Position numbers and translations under genes: made by a program
The notes under the pieces: model-generated
Told to the model about the DNA's origin: nothing
Database searches by the model: none
Seen by the model: the letters and a program-made list of their open reading frames with translations, nothing else
Part shown: piece after piece, positions 21,746-34,768 of the stretch
Layout: each line of letters opens with the position of its first letter
Numbering within the stretch: the first letter of the stretch is position 1
Source: Echinococcus granulosus
Taxonomy: Eukaryota > Platyhelminthes > Cestoda > Cyclophyllidea > Taeniidae
DNA: 64,000 nucleotides
Assembly (NCBI RefSeq): GCF_000524195.1
Contig: NW_020170467.1
Location: 1 to 64,000, forward strand
Direction: 5' to 3'

Positions 21746-24700
21746 CAGGTAAGAATCAATAGGTGGGCTGATGAGTCATAAAAGTTAGTTGAGGCAACAC
21801 CGATCGATAATTTCCATCGATTTTCCCAATGCATATAAAGGCAGCAGTTTAGCCACACGCACATGCACAGTCTTCTCGGAAAGTGGAGAATGGTAATTTC
21901 GTAGTTTTCTTCACGTTGTTATGGCTTTTAAATGAATGTGGGTGGAATATTTACTACGAGTTTAATCAAATGTTCTATTTTTTAAATAAGGTAATTATGA
22001 ATTCACTTTTACGTTAACACAGAAGGCATAGTTTCCCTAAAAACTTCCCGGCTATTAACCATAGCAAAAGGGAAGACGACTTATTATTTCAATATCTTAT
22101 GAGCAAAACTCCCAACTTAATGACTGTAATCCTTTTCAAATGAGTGAATGAATGAAAGAATGCCAAATTTTTCTTGAATGTTGTCAGCTTCAATATATTT
22201 CGATTTTTCTTCCAAATGTCCACTTATTGGTTGATTTAAATAAGTATTTTGCATTTTTTTGGGTCAACTAGTTGGCATTAAAGCAGCGACTAAGATGAAA
22301 GTTCTACTTTTGTACGCAATTTGTGCAGCAGCGTCGTTTTTTGTGGGCAGCATATGACCAACCGACCATCCTCCTGCAGGTTAATAGTCAATCTCTAGTA
22401 GCCTATTCAGTCATGGTTGTTTGATTTTAAGTTTTCCTTTCCTTAGTTTGTGGTTCCTTCTCAAAATAAAGGGATTGTCAGCATAAGTGTAATGCTCAAA
22501 TTGTTTGTTTAGCACTTCTTTTTACTTAGGTGGGAACTTTAGGTTTTGTCATGGGACTTTCGTTGAGCTGCATGGCCTCCGGACCGCGACAGCCGCCGCT
22601 CGACCCCTTAGTGCGACGGCAATATACGTTATGCCCTGATATTATGGCTTCATTTAACTTCGGGAAAGACTTGGTGGGCTACAATGGTCACTGCGGCGAG
22701 CAAACCCAACCCTAAAAGACAACTATTCTTGTTTCCACTGTTGAATGCGAAACCTTGGCGTGACAGGTGAAGGGCATCTACTGCTGATGGGATAACCTGA
22801 GAACACTCCTAACAGAATGCTTGAAAATTACGCCTACCTTCGGCAACCACCCTGGTCCCGTGTTCTGCAGTAATGCTATCAACAACTGAGGCGACGCTAG
22901 ACGTAAAATCATCTGGAGAAGTTAGTTGCGGTGCTGTCTACGTTACCTATATGAGGATGTCTACTAGGGTTGCAGAACCTTGATAGGCATTTGGCTGGGC
23001 AGGACTGAAGTGAGAACAAAGTGGCTAAGACGAACAGACGCAAAATCTTGTCCCCATGAAATTATTTATAATCCCGTCCTTTATTAAATGACTCTGCCTT
23101 TGACCCAGTGGTCTTACTACCAGGGATGGACAAATAAGATGGCTAGCACGTTCCTTCTTACCCCAATGCAGTTCCTAAAGAGGATGAATCTCAAAATCCA
23201 GTAAAAATATGAAGAGGGATCAGTGGCGTTGGAATCACCTACCTCAACTGTGCGCAGATTCGATTTGTGGGTGTTCTTCTTGCAGCACCGACTGCGTTGT
23301 AATGGCTAACCCAGAGTTTGACCAAGGAGAAGAGGGCCTATGCACCACTTTTCTTGTTTATTTAACTCCTCATTTTGGTTACGAGGGAATTTAGTGCTCT
23401 ACGATTGCACTTTTGCTGGGCAGCATAGCCTCTGGAACATGGTGGAAGTCTCAGGTCTTCTAAAAAATTCTGGCCACTACAATTTCACCATTTCCTCTAC
23501 CGACATGCAGGAACAAAACGAGTAAGTGAATAATGTGCCTCTTTTTAATTTCATCACTTATTCATTTAGACCCTGTTGGCAAATAGGCAAGGCAAAATTT
23601 TTCAAAGAAGATACAGCTGGATTCTAGCCACTGACACGATCAAAATGTAGCTTCTACCGCATGGATTTAAAATTTTACATCCAAAGAACTTGTAATTTAA
23701 CCGCTCTTATTAAAAAGATTGGCATTTTAAGCTATACTATGAACTAAGTAGAAAAGCTTATTGCATTTTGCAATTGTTCTTTTAAATTTTTCATGCACGC
23801 CACATGAATGAAACGCATAGTTTGGATTTCAATACAGTCACTAAATTTGAAACCATAATCCGAAGTGCCCTTGTGAAACAAAGACTTGGTCAGAATATGC
23901 AATCCGTTGATCTGGGGAGCTTTTCAGCTACATCCCAAGTGGGGTAATCAGCCCCAGGCTTTAACAATTTAGCAATCTCATAGAAAAAACTCCTTCTTTG
24001 TAGAACCACTTGAAAAATTGGGCGGGATAGATATGGAACCGCAAGGCCCACGCAGTCAGTTCACGTACTTCTGCTGGGTGACGTATGTGAGTGTGTGAGA
24101 CTGGAGAGCGTGTGGTGGAAACCATTTTTTGCCTTTTTCTTTGCCCACTAAAATGTCTCAGCCATTTCCCATTTGCTTAATCACTCCGCGTTCCAAAAGT
24201 ACTTGGAATAGACGCTTTATGGTCTCCAAATTATATGCCTGTTCCTACAGAAGCAGCCTTTCTGATTGGCGTCTAGTGCAGTCAATGTGAGAGCGAGGCA
24301 ATTATCTTGGGTAATAAAATGTGGATAAGGCCTCACAATTTGCTTTGAAGCCTCCTCCACTTTATGCTAGAAGCTTTAGGGACTGCCTTTTGAGATGCGG
24401 CAAATGATCCGTGGATTTTGGTCTCCAGTCCGAATCATGGCTACGATTGGTAAATCGGGTATCTCCTTTCCATTGAGTTTGCCACAGGACTTTAAAATAT
24501 TTGCATTTTTTGTAGTCGGGACAATCTTTCAAATTGAATTTTTGTTTCGGGGGTGCTCACTACCCCGAGAAAACGTTAACATTTTGATGTTTTAGGCGTT
24601 TTCACTTTAAATCCCAAGCGTTACAGAACGCCTCAGTGCCTTTTGATTGGTTCTGATATCACGTGCATGTGTACTTTAAGCCTGCCAGTAACCACTGTAA

Positions 24701-27700
24701 GGGCAAGGCTAAACAAATGTTAGAAAAATGCGAGACTGAAACCACCTCCAGTCACCTCAGCTCTCCTCACCAGTCAGCTAGCTGTCACGTACAGCCGCAC
24801 CATGCCGACTTCTTTATACCCGTCGGCAAATCAAGGTGACTGTCAAAGGCCTTGTCGGCTGCATGCTTTGATCTTGATCTGATTTGGTCGATCTCAGTTG
24901 TCTGTGTCATTAGGAGATTTATCTTTGGCTCAACCCAACTTACCTTATTTTTTACAAATTGCTCTATAATGACGGGATAAATAAAGGCGCGAGAGAATGA
25001 GTAGCTGGCCCTACAGAAGTCTATCGCCGTGACATGTTTGTTGAAGGGGAGTTGTGTGCAATGGCTGGAGGTCCAATTATCGCTTGTCTAAGCTATACAT
25101 GCGATAAAACATGGGTCGGTAAAATGGCATTTATAAAATTCGTATTAATGCAACGCCTTCTGACTTAAAATCAGTGAAAAGTGGAGCGCTAGGAGGATTA
25201 TTTGGTGATATTTTTGATTGGCTTGTTTTATTCTGGTAAGAAGGGCTTCTAATGAAGGCGTGAATTTAACCAACTTATTGCATAGGGTAACCAAATAAAT
25301 TTGTGCAGCTTTTATAAGTGTTAAAGGATTTCCTAAAACTTTAACTGTTGAAATACGCACTATTGCTATCCATAATCAAAAGTCTTTTCCCATCGAGAAA
25401 TGAGTTGGTTGCAAATGCCACCCATACACGGCGTTTTGTCCCTAGAAGCAGAAAATCTGGCCTAGTTCATCTCCACATTTCCATCACAATCCCATGTCTA
25501 ATTGAAAGGTGACCATATAAATGGCCAATACCAAGAAGAGGTGATGATAAAAGAAAAGAATGTAGCCTTATGAAGTAATGTTGTCTTGTTTATCTTATGG
25601 GAGTAAACGTGGCACTTCCCCCCTCCCTCCGGTAATAGTAAGGGATGAAAATGTCAAGAAAGTGGTAGAAAGCAGAACGAGGTGTGAAGCTGGATGAAAT
25701 GATATACGTCTATGCTTTACAATGCACAAAGAGTTGTACGATTCCCTTAAATAAAAACTTACTGGCAAATCTACTTTTACTTGGGAAATAGCCGCCAACT
25801 GGATGAGTGATATCCGATAGGATGTGATACAAGTCGAAAAAGTGCAAAATATACCGAGTCTTCACAATCAGTGCTCCTCATAGGAGACGAGGCAAATTGT
25901 TGCATTTGCACTGCAAAATTTGCCCACGAGAAGTTTTCACACTACACTTTGAGGCAGGAAGCACAGAAAATGCCCCAACCTCCATGTTTCCCGCACTTTG
26001 CCAAGCCCTGATTGCCATCTTTTCGTGGCGGTAGAGGCAATTACAAGGTCTCATGTGAAGTGTGAAAGACGATGGGAGAATAAAAGTGGGACAGGAGCGA
26101 ATGCTTTACTGTTTGTAGTAAGTCATTTGCCATTCTTCTATGCCTTTGCACTTGGCGTCTTTTGCCTATCAGAAGTAGCCTTAAAATGGATGTGAAAGTT
26201 ATGTGAATTCTGAAAATTTATTTCCTAAATATTTTCAAATTAATATTTTTTCCAAAAGAGTAATGCATGCACAGACTCACAAAAGATTTTTTTAGGAATC
26301 AACAACTGTCGAAATTGGAGAACCAATTGGGACGAATAGCCTGCAGTTTTGTGCCTGGATGCGAGCGATGAACTGGACACTCATTTATCATAAAATTTGA
26401 AAATTGGATATCCTCATTGAGGTTACAATGAACGCGTCAATTGTTTTGCAAATCCAATCACCAAGTATTCTTTTTTTTTTAATTCTGTCTTCGGAACATT
26501 CCTTAAATCAAAGGTAAATACAGGCCTCCCCATCAAGCATTCAAAGGTACCATTTCCTATCCTCCAACCTCCGTTGAAACAATTCCTTACGACTGAAGAT
26601 CCTTCCTTAAATTAAAAAGTAACAATACCGACTAAAACATATCCTTGGGGGAGTGAAGAAAAACAGACCTCTACTTCTCTGTAGGTGCAATAAAACAATG
26701 TTTACCTTGCTAGTGTATTTAACCGCCCTGGATCGGTTAATTTCTTGATTTTATACGTAGTCGTCCAGACCCTCTGCATGTTTGCAATAAATCTTCTCTC
26801 CCACCCCGACTCTTGTGCCTATTCATGCCCCCTGTGGTGAATTGTGGCGCACCAGCGATAACACCATTGTTTACTTTCTGCTCTCTCAATGGCCTCCTTT
26901 TAAGGCAGGCAAAAGTCTTTTGGGACTTTGGGACTACTTAGCACAATAGAATAACTCACGGTCGATCAACCCTTCCCACATTAATTTCTTCCACTTTTGA
27001 CAGTCAAAATACAACGCTAGGCGAAAGGAGACCATACCCGTCATTTGGAAGTACTGTAATGATTTGACGTTATGTTTTACTCTCGTTTTGCCATTTCGAG
27101 GGAAAGTTCTCAGTACTATGAAAGACCCCCTAAGTTAAAAAGTCCGCAGGATGAACAGAGGGATTTTTTGCCGAAGAAAGGACCTTCTTGCGAACGTGAA
27201 GAACAATTGGTAAAACTGTTAACAGGCGATATTTAAGTCCAATGCCACGACGGCAAAGTGGCGACAATTTAAAGAAAATTTTTTTACCAGACTCATTCTC
27301 AAAAGGCAAAACTTTGGCGAATTTTGCATCGCTAAAAAGTCAATTATGCCGGAGTTAGATTTGCTTCCCATAAAATGGGACCTACCATTTACTTATTTCT
27401 CCTTCACGGAATGTAGACTAAATATGCAGCAATTGGTGCACCTCATAAAAACAACGCGTCCATTTGGTTCAGCACGGAAGTTTTAAATCCAGACGCGATA
27501 TTTTTGTTCAGCCTCCCTACACCATCATACCAGTCGACCCAATTTAAAAATTACCCTATTAGAAAAAGAGGGCTATTTCATTTTCCTATTTGCCAATTTC
27601 ATTGCCACTTTAATTTGCCATCTATATTTCCCAATTTTTTACAAGGACTTACCAAACGCTCACCCTCTAGTGTCCATTTACAAACCACAATAGCAACACG

Positions 27701-27944
27701 CTGGATTCTGAAAAGTGCACAAAAGTTTCAAAACAACCAAAATTTATCCCCACTTTTTATTTTAGCCGCAAAGAATTCGCTTTCAACAGTTGTAGATGAC
27801 TTCAAATGGCAATCAACTAGGTAACGTAAAAAATAGAAGTCTGTTTGCTTACATTGCTGTCAATAATGCGCAAGAATTGCACCGCTTGCCTTCAGTGACC
27901 ATTCGGAAATAAAGTTATTAGCTTGGAACGAGTGCTAAGTTGAA

Positions 27945-28060
27945 TTCCCCCACGCCGGAGGCGAGGAATTGCATATGCGCGCCGAACTACCCGCCCGTAG
28001 CGGAGAGGAAAATGTGCGCACACGGAAATAGCTGTGGGTCGGCGGCTAGTCGTGTAGTAG
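27945..28060. promoter_or_regulatory. Isolated CpG-rich patch
   Basis: About 115 bases with many CG dinucleotides (including GCGCGCC and GCCCGTAGCGG) in the middle of a roughly 5 kb very AT-rich stretch. It could be the promoter of a gene whose exons I cannot see, such as the 5' end of MYLIP on the minus strand. Function unknown. Confidence 0.3.
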
Positions 28061-31000
28061 TGGCTTTTTTGGTTTATTTGCCATTAAACGGTAAATTATT
28101 ACGGGGCCAAGACTAGCCTTTCGAAACGGCTGTATTGTGTATTTAGGTACATTAGAGTTGGTATTTGGCTGCCGTCTTCTTCACATTTCTTCCCATAAAA
28201 CGAATCTTGCAAAGAAAAGTGTGGTAATGTGAAAGCTCGGTTGGCAGCTGTTATAAAAAATGCAATTATTTACAAGTAAATCACAGTTGACTACAATTAT
28301 TATACTTATAATGTTTTTAAGAGGGAAAGAGGATTAAGATAAAAAAATTAATGATACTTATGAGAACTGTTCAAGAATGTAATTTTCAGTGGCATTTAAA
28401 TCAACCGCTGACCAAACAGTTCTGTAAAAATGGTCCATTTTATTCATTCCACAGTGGGTATGACTTTTTAGGCTTTGGATGGAGTATGTACTTATTTCAT
28501 TAGGTAGAGAAGTTGGGGAACAAGAAGGGCGTAAAAATTACGGCACGCTAATCCACTACCTTCACGAATGAGCCCATGCTGATAAGAAGTTCATGCGAAG
28601 GGTAGACGTCCACTCCGTAGACAGTGAAGGTCCATACCAATGAAAATTTTAAAAAGGCTGTAGATTGCACAGATTTCTCATACTAACGATAATTATTCTA
28701 ATTTATCAAAACATCAACGTTTTAAAATAAATTTTTTTTGGTTGGGAGTCCTCTGCGTTGATTCAAACAACTACTCGCCTGTCGAAAATAATATCTATGG
28801 AATAAAAGCTATATATCCACCGATAAAAGGGAACTACATTAAACGTAGCAACTAAAGTACAGAATTTCCGCATTAACCTTTAAAAGTACTTTTAGATGGC
28901 ATTTAGCGCATAATGCAGAAAAATAAAAGAGATCCAAAGTGCCGTACCAAGGGCATTAAAACGTTCGAGGAAGTTTCACAGTCATCCAAAGCGTCAAACA
29001 ATCAACAAACTACTGAGTAGTTTTTGGATTTTTATCGTGAAAACATGTATTAAAACATGCGTTGGACCCGAAACAAATTCAAACAAAGTTTTATTCCCGT
29101 ACAACGAACACTTGGCTAATAATAAGTAAAGAATAATCAAATAACTCTAGCGATGATAAATAAAACCCACAGATTATTTGAGTTGATCATGAGTGCTCTG
29201 TACACCATTTATGAATTAGTTGTTAAATCAACAAGAAAGGATTGAGGTTAGGTGATTTCCTATATATTAATCACAACAAAACATTATAAAAGTGATTTAA
29301 AACTACATGCTTCTGAATAAAACTGCACAACAGAAATGGAGAAAAGAATTGCCCACGTGAAAATTTAGAGTACACAAACAAACTGAAAAGGTTGACAATA
29401 CAAGGGGTCTAAATGAGAAAACTAGATTTAGGTCAGCAATTAAGCACAGTTTTTGCCTCGATATTTAACAGAGCGGACAATATTGACAAAAAGACCCATG
29501 TAAACGGAGGGTCCTAAAGGTGCGCGAGAATGAGGGCCTTATATTCAGACAGCATCCATTACCATAGTAACACTCATGGCCGTAGAGAAATCAGTTTGCT
29601 GGTTCAGTAAAACGAAGCATCCTAAGGTGGGTAAAGCTGGCATAAATAATTCTTAAAACTGCTTGTTACATGAAAATCAAAATTTAACTAAAATGCGAGT
29701 GCCAGAATAAGAAAGCAGACTAAATGATAAGGTATTGTTAGTAAAATGTTGAAATGTTAACATACCCATTCGATGCTGTTCGCAATATTTTACCCTATAA
29801 ACTTGTATAATTTGATAGAATCATACCTTTTCTAAATAAAAAATTGTATAAACAGGGCTTATTTTTAAAGAAGTAGTATAGCATAAAATCTTGTTACCAG
29901 TTTCATATTATTACCCAATAAATGGTGCGTTTTCTGCTATTTTGTGTTTATGGGCATATTTTTTTGCGGTACAAAATTCACTTCTCCTCACAATGCATGA
30001 CCGAATCTTTTCTTGCCACTGTTATTCGCCTATTAATTTATTCTCATTCTTTTTGCTTTCAGTGATATGCCAAACACTAGAAAATCTACTTTCATCACAT
30101 ACTAACATCAGTAAATCCGACTTTTCGGGTTCTCCTAGCTGAAATGGAGAGGAAGACCTTTACTTATGGCTTGAAATGATTGACCTAAATCTTTTGTTAT
30201 ATTTCGTTCCTTTTTGCGGTCAGCCATCCTTTTTCAAAGCCATACTTCATTTAACCATTAGTTAGAGCTTCTCAAATTCCACTTAGTCGGGCATTATGAA
30301 GGCCATAACGCCCACACTAAATGACATTTTTGACAACTCGTTTCTGCTTATTCGAAATAACAAATGATCTCAACTGCCAAATACAGTTATTGCTTCATAT
30401 GCTACAGTTCCCTTAAATAGAGACAAAAAGGCGTTCATTTTTGGTCCTCTAGCTTAACACCTCCTCCCTTTTTGCTGAAGATTACACCAACTTGTTACCT
30501 TCGTTCTCTTTAGACATACAATTTTAAAATTGGTTTCCGTGGTTGATTAAATCCACCATATGATTTGGAACTGTCGCCTGTTATTCTGGACTCTCCAAAG
30601 ATCGCAAATACCCCGTCCTTAATGGGTACTTCTAATGCCAATCTTAACCAAGTTCCCAAATTGTAAAGATGGCGACCTAACGCAACTCCCCAATGACTAA
30701 TCAATGTTGAATATTTATCTCAGCCTGAGTATTCCTCGGCCTGACGACCACCGCAGCCCTATGAAAAAGCCGTCCAAAAAGTGGAGCTTTTTGCAACCCA
30801 ACTATCGCCACTCTGTAATAAAAGCAGGTCTAAAGCGGTTTCGCACCGTTTGGTCACCATGGCGAGGAATCGATGTCGGGTCACCAGAGTGCACACGACG
30901 GTGCAGCAAGCTGCCGCGTGAATTTACAAGTCCTCAGAAAAGAGCGCGGAAGAGGAAGGGTACGCGCGTTGCATCATTCTCGCAATAGCTAAGTGGAAAG

Positions 31001-31427
31001 CGAGTTAAGAAAGTGGGTCTTCGCTCGGAAAACACAGTTCAAAGGGCATCAAAGATGTGTGCTCATTGGGTGTGTGCGCAAAGGATGACGCAGAGGTACA
31101 CTCTCAAGGTTATCGATTCTATCGACCCGTTTGTGATTGCTAATTGAATTATGACTCACCAGCTCGTGTGTGCATGCTCATGATCAGGATTCGCACGTCA
31201 GAGACGCCTACAGTTTGAATAAACACGGTGAAGTCTATTCTCTCTCATAAAACCATAACATCTAGAAGGATTGCGACCCACCCCACTTTCATCGTCCTCC
31301 CCAAATTGAAGACTGATAAAATCCACACTATCTTCCGTCACATCAACTTAGCAGTTGAAATGTTCGAATTAATGCAATAAAAGAACCCAGGACTGCATTG
31401 CCATTAGCGACGTGGAGGGTTACCGAG

Positions 31428-31433
31428 TTTATT
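31428..31433 (-). terminator. Possible poly(A) signal for MED26
   Basis: AATAAA on the minus strand (TTTATT on plus) lies about 670 bases downstream of the MED26 stop. It is the first canonical hexamer I noticed there. The hexamer is common in AT-rich DNA, so its use is unproven. Confidence 0.3.
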
Positions 31434-32103
31434 AATCAGCTCGAGAGCCCCAATTCAACTTATGACACTCGTGAATGGCACCCAGCTGAATTAAAACCCT
31501 ACCATGAAATAAGGGCAAAGAAGTCCGACTGATACGCTCCCCTTCCTGCTCATGGCACCCCAGATATTGGCACAACCAACACAATTTTCACATTAAAAAT
31601 GAATCTTTTTACTTAATTTTCAAAGAAACAACCATATAGTATAGATAGAGTAGTTGTAGCATTGGTAGTATAAAAAGATAGGACTGTGTGCAAGTGCTTG
31701 TATATGGACGTATTTTTAAACAATGGGTAAACCAGATTCCACCTCATTTTTTCTTCTGGTTCTTTTGATCCACTCGAAAAACAGTGTTGGGTGAGGGAGA
31801 GAGTTGTCATCTTAAAAGAGGCGGAGGAGAAAACACGGAAGTTGACACACTCATTGCTGCTGCTGCAACATAGCCTACCCCAACCCTGGGGGAAACACAG
31901 CCAGACGACAACTTCTCAGTTCTCATTACATTTGCTCTATACAAAGGGAAGAGATGCCACACGCACACAGAGCTAGGTTCTGTAAAAGGGATTCCTAGAG
32001 GGGGAGAGCGGAGGAGAGGAGAGGACAGAAATCGATTCCTCACGAAATCGACACGCATTCGGTAAATGCAGCGGCACTGCTACTGCAACCAGCCCACCTT
32101 CAA

Positions 32104-33492
32104 TCACCACGGCTCCGGAAGATCAATCAGTCGGTCCATATCGCTGGCCGTTGTAGTTCCCGGTGGAAAGAAGGTCTGTTTATAGTCGCCGAGGTTGGCC
32201 CAGGGCAGAATATGCACTAGCTGATCGTCACCCATATCGACAGAGTAGAGCGCAGTCATGGGTTCCAGACAGCCATTGTCACCGCGGCTAGCGCTCACCT
32301 CCTCCCAAGTGCCCTGAAGCAGGTCGGTCACATGTCCAACATCCTCCAACTCCGTCTGACTCGGCGTCCGACCCGAGTGGTAGTCCCTGAGCCACGTCTC
32401 TGCTGCTTCTCGCATCACTTCCTCCGTTAGGGGCGACAATGTCGGCCAATCATCTATATAATTGGCGACTGGAGGTTGCTTCGGCTCTGTCATTGTATCA
32501 TCCTCTTCTTCTCCGCCGTCTTCTTTGTTCTCTCTTCGACGCTTTCCATGCTTACGTTTCTCCTTGTGGTGGTGGTGATGGTGGCGGTGATTATGATCAG
32601 AGGGTATGGAACGAGTCTCACGTGGAGACTCCATTCGCGTCGGAGCATGTTCAAGGAACTTTGCAATCATCTCCGACTTTGCTGGAGGAATAGAGGCAGT
32701 GCGTTGTGGTGAGGACTGTATAACAGGAGGTGGAGGCGGCGGTGGAGGAGGAGGTAAGGTACGATCCAAAGTCCTTGCAACCGACTTTTGCTGATGGTGC
32801 ACGGACGGTGGGAGCGTTGTAGGCGGATGTTTGGCCTTGCGGGAGGACCGCATAGCAGCCAGCGGGACAAGGCGTGGGAACTCGTCGGACTCTTTGGCAA
32901 TGCGGTTGCTGAGAATCCGATCCTTGGTAACGGAATCAATGCAGCCACCAGCCTCCTGAACCAGTTCTGCAGTCGACTTAACCTTGGCGAGTTTTGGCAC
33001 ATCTGAGATTACGGCAGAGACGCGACCGTTCAGAGAGGGTAGTGGTTTTGGAGAGCAGCCGTTAGGAAGGGCGGTGGTAAGGGAAATCTTTTTCCGATCG
33101 GGAGTTTTTGTGGGAGGCTCTTGGTGCTGCTGATGATTGGTAGTGGACTGATTTCTGGGGATTTTAGAGCGGCCGTTTGAGCTTTGGGTGGAGGGAGAGG
33201 AATTAGTGATGTTTGGCGTCGAGGAAGAAAGTTTTGCTGCAGTGGAACCGTTGTTATTACTGTTGTTAAGGTTACGCTGGAGTGGAATGACAGTGGCACA
33301 GGCGGAGCCCGGTTCGAGGAGTTTCTGCCAGGCCTTGATAACGCTTCGGATGCGCTTTTGGAGGGGGTTCCCAACCTGATGTCGGATAGTCTGCAAGAGC
33401 TGAGCCACTCGCGTCTCTTGCAGCTGCAGCATCGACATCGGGAAGACCTCCAAACCATCCACTGCACGCGTTATTGAGGCAATATCGACTAC
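32104..33492 (-). CDS. MED26: Mediator complex subunit 26, main exon (start exon not found)
   Basis: The exon starts after the acceptor TGATCGGCAG in phase 0 and ends at TGA at 32104-32106, giving 462 residues. The first about 60 residues form a TFIIS N-terminal (LW) domain: LQETRVAQLLQTIRHQVG and KAWQKLLEP align with human MED26 LEETRLGKLINDVRKK and RSWQKLIEP. The middle is low complexity: Asn/Ser/Thr/Gln-rich, then an 11-proline run, then a His cluster followed by a Lys/Arg-rich and acidic block. The C-terminus (NGC, then SVDMGDDQLVHILPWANLGD) matches the MED26 C-terminal motif ISLDPHGDDGRLNILPYVCLD, which anchors the subunit to Mediator. MED26 recruits elongation factors through the N-terminal domain. 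About 30 N-terminal residues must come from an upstream exon that I did not find. At 462 residues plus these it is shorter than human MED26 (600). Confidence 0.92.
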   Translation of the reverse strand, partial: VVDIASITRAVDGLEVFPMSMLQLQETRVAQLLQTIRHQVGNPLQKRIRSVIKAWQKLLEPGSACATVIPLQRNLNNSNNNGSTAAKLSSSTPNITNSSPSTQSSNGRSKIPRNQSTTNHQQHQEPPTKTPDRKKISLTTALPNGCSPKPLPSLNGRVSAVISDVPKLAKVKSTAELVQEAGGCIDSVTKDRILSNRIAKESDEFPRLVPLAAMRSSRKAKHPPTTLPPSVHHQQKSVARTLDRTLPPPPPPPPPPVIQSSPQRTASIPPAKSEMIAKFLEHAPTRMESPRETRSIPSDHNHRHHHHHHKEKRKHGKRRRENKEDGGEEEDDTMTEPKQPPVANYIDDWPTLSPLTEEVMREAAETWLRDYHSGRTPSQTELEDVGHVTDLLQGTWEEVSASRGDNGCLEPMTALYSVDMGDDQLVHILPWANLGDYKQTFFPPGTTTASDMDRLIDLPEPW

Positions 33493-34768
33493 CTGCCGAT
33501 CAGAGACGAACACACGCACAGAGTAAGCAAGTCCACTACCAGCCTATCGCCCTATTTACCAACCCTCACAACGCTCCTAATTAGCTAGAATAAAATAATA
33601 CAAAAACACCAAGTTAAAAGGAAAAAAGAACTGAGTATGGGACGGAGCAAAACAGTTAGCGAAATCAGTCACGTTTTCGTAAGAAAAAATACAGAAAAAA
33701 AAACGAAAATTAGTTCAACTGAATAAGCAACATGGCTCATTCCCACTTAAAATAGTCAAAAAAGTAACCCAAAAGACCTGAAATAAGTTCAAAGAAGGGT
33801 GGAACTCTAAAACAGATTAGCTCAATATCAGTTGTGTAACGAAAGTGGCCGGAAAGGTGAACTAGAACAAGGAGTGAAATAGGCTAGGGAAATTTGCAGA
33901 ATCTGAAGTTTGGAATATGAAGGAATGTGAAGTTGAGAGCATTAGCTATCAGAGTATGCATGAACATCTCGTCTTGACAAAAGGAAGAGAAACATGATTT
34001 TGTTTAAAATTAAAAAATAAGAAGACTCCTCAGAATGTATCAAATCCAAAATAAAGACGAACATTGACAATCAAGAGCCTAAAAATCAAATTCATGATCA
34101 AGCCCCACGCCCTTGCTAAGCAATGTACCAAATTGGTGTTGACTAAAGGCGAAAAGTTATGACATATGAAAATAATTGAACAATGTGGGTGGAAGAGCTA
34201 CGGAACTCGGAAAGGTGTGAAATAGACAGAACTAATAACTAGAGCATTTGACAAGATCGATTCAGATTTCGGAAAAAACACAGGAACAGTAGTTGCCACT
34301 CCAAATCACCACTATTCATTAAAATAAAACCTGTAAATAAGTCTACCTGCATTGGCCACACGGCAAAAGTTGGTGAAATGAAAACAGGCTGCTTAAAGGA
34401 GGAAACGACCTGTGAATACATTGGAATGAACTGGGAACGTATATGAAGTTTAAAAGGGATGAGAAATCGGGGAAATACTAAACTAAGGATAAAAAACAAG
34501 TCTATGAGACGATACCATCCTATCAGGGTAGAAAATACGAGGGCAACTAATGAACTGTCGTATGACGCTTCAATTTATATAGTAGTAATCAGCCGCAGTA
34601 CCCAAAATGAGGCCTGCTAAAAGTAACTGCGCAAGGCCACAATAAGCAGTAGCCAAGAGACTGCTAGCTAGCTATTTAATTTGACAAAGCTACAGCGTTC
34701 CTCATCGCCACCGGAGCCTAAGGCCAAAAACAGGAAAAAATCTGCACGTGCGCACCACCAAAGGCACA
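33493..34768. other. MED26 5' intron/leader region
   Basis: Immediately upstream of the MED26 main exon. The first coding exon (about 30 residues) should lie here or in the CpG patch beyond. AT-rich, no convincing open frame. Confidence 0.5.

Larger units (their letters stand above)
14963..31427. other. Upstream of the MYLIP exons to the MED26 3' end: no gene resolved
   Basis: The missing N-terminal FERM exons of MYLIP should lie here if the gene is intact, but I could not find F1 or F2 motifs by eye. It contains the direct repeats at 20.4 and 21.4 kb, the tetranucleotide tract at 17.3 kb, poly-C, poly-T runs, a short signal-peptide-like frame at 22295 and a CpG-rich patch at about 27945-28060. 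From about 26 to 30.5 kb the DNA is especially AT-rich with almost no open frames. Confidence 0.5.

Noticed and set aside
22530..22715. Phospholipase A2-like motif (DLVGYNGHCG)
   Set aside because: Superficial resemblance only. The calcium-loop glycines and the CC-HD active-site motif are absent.
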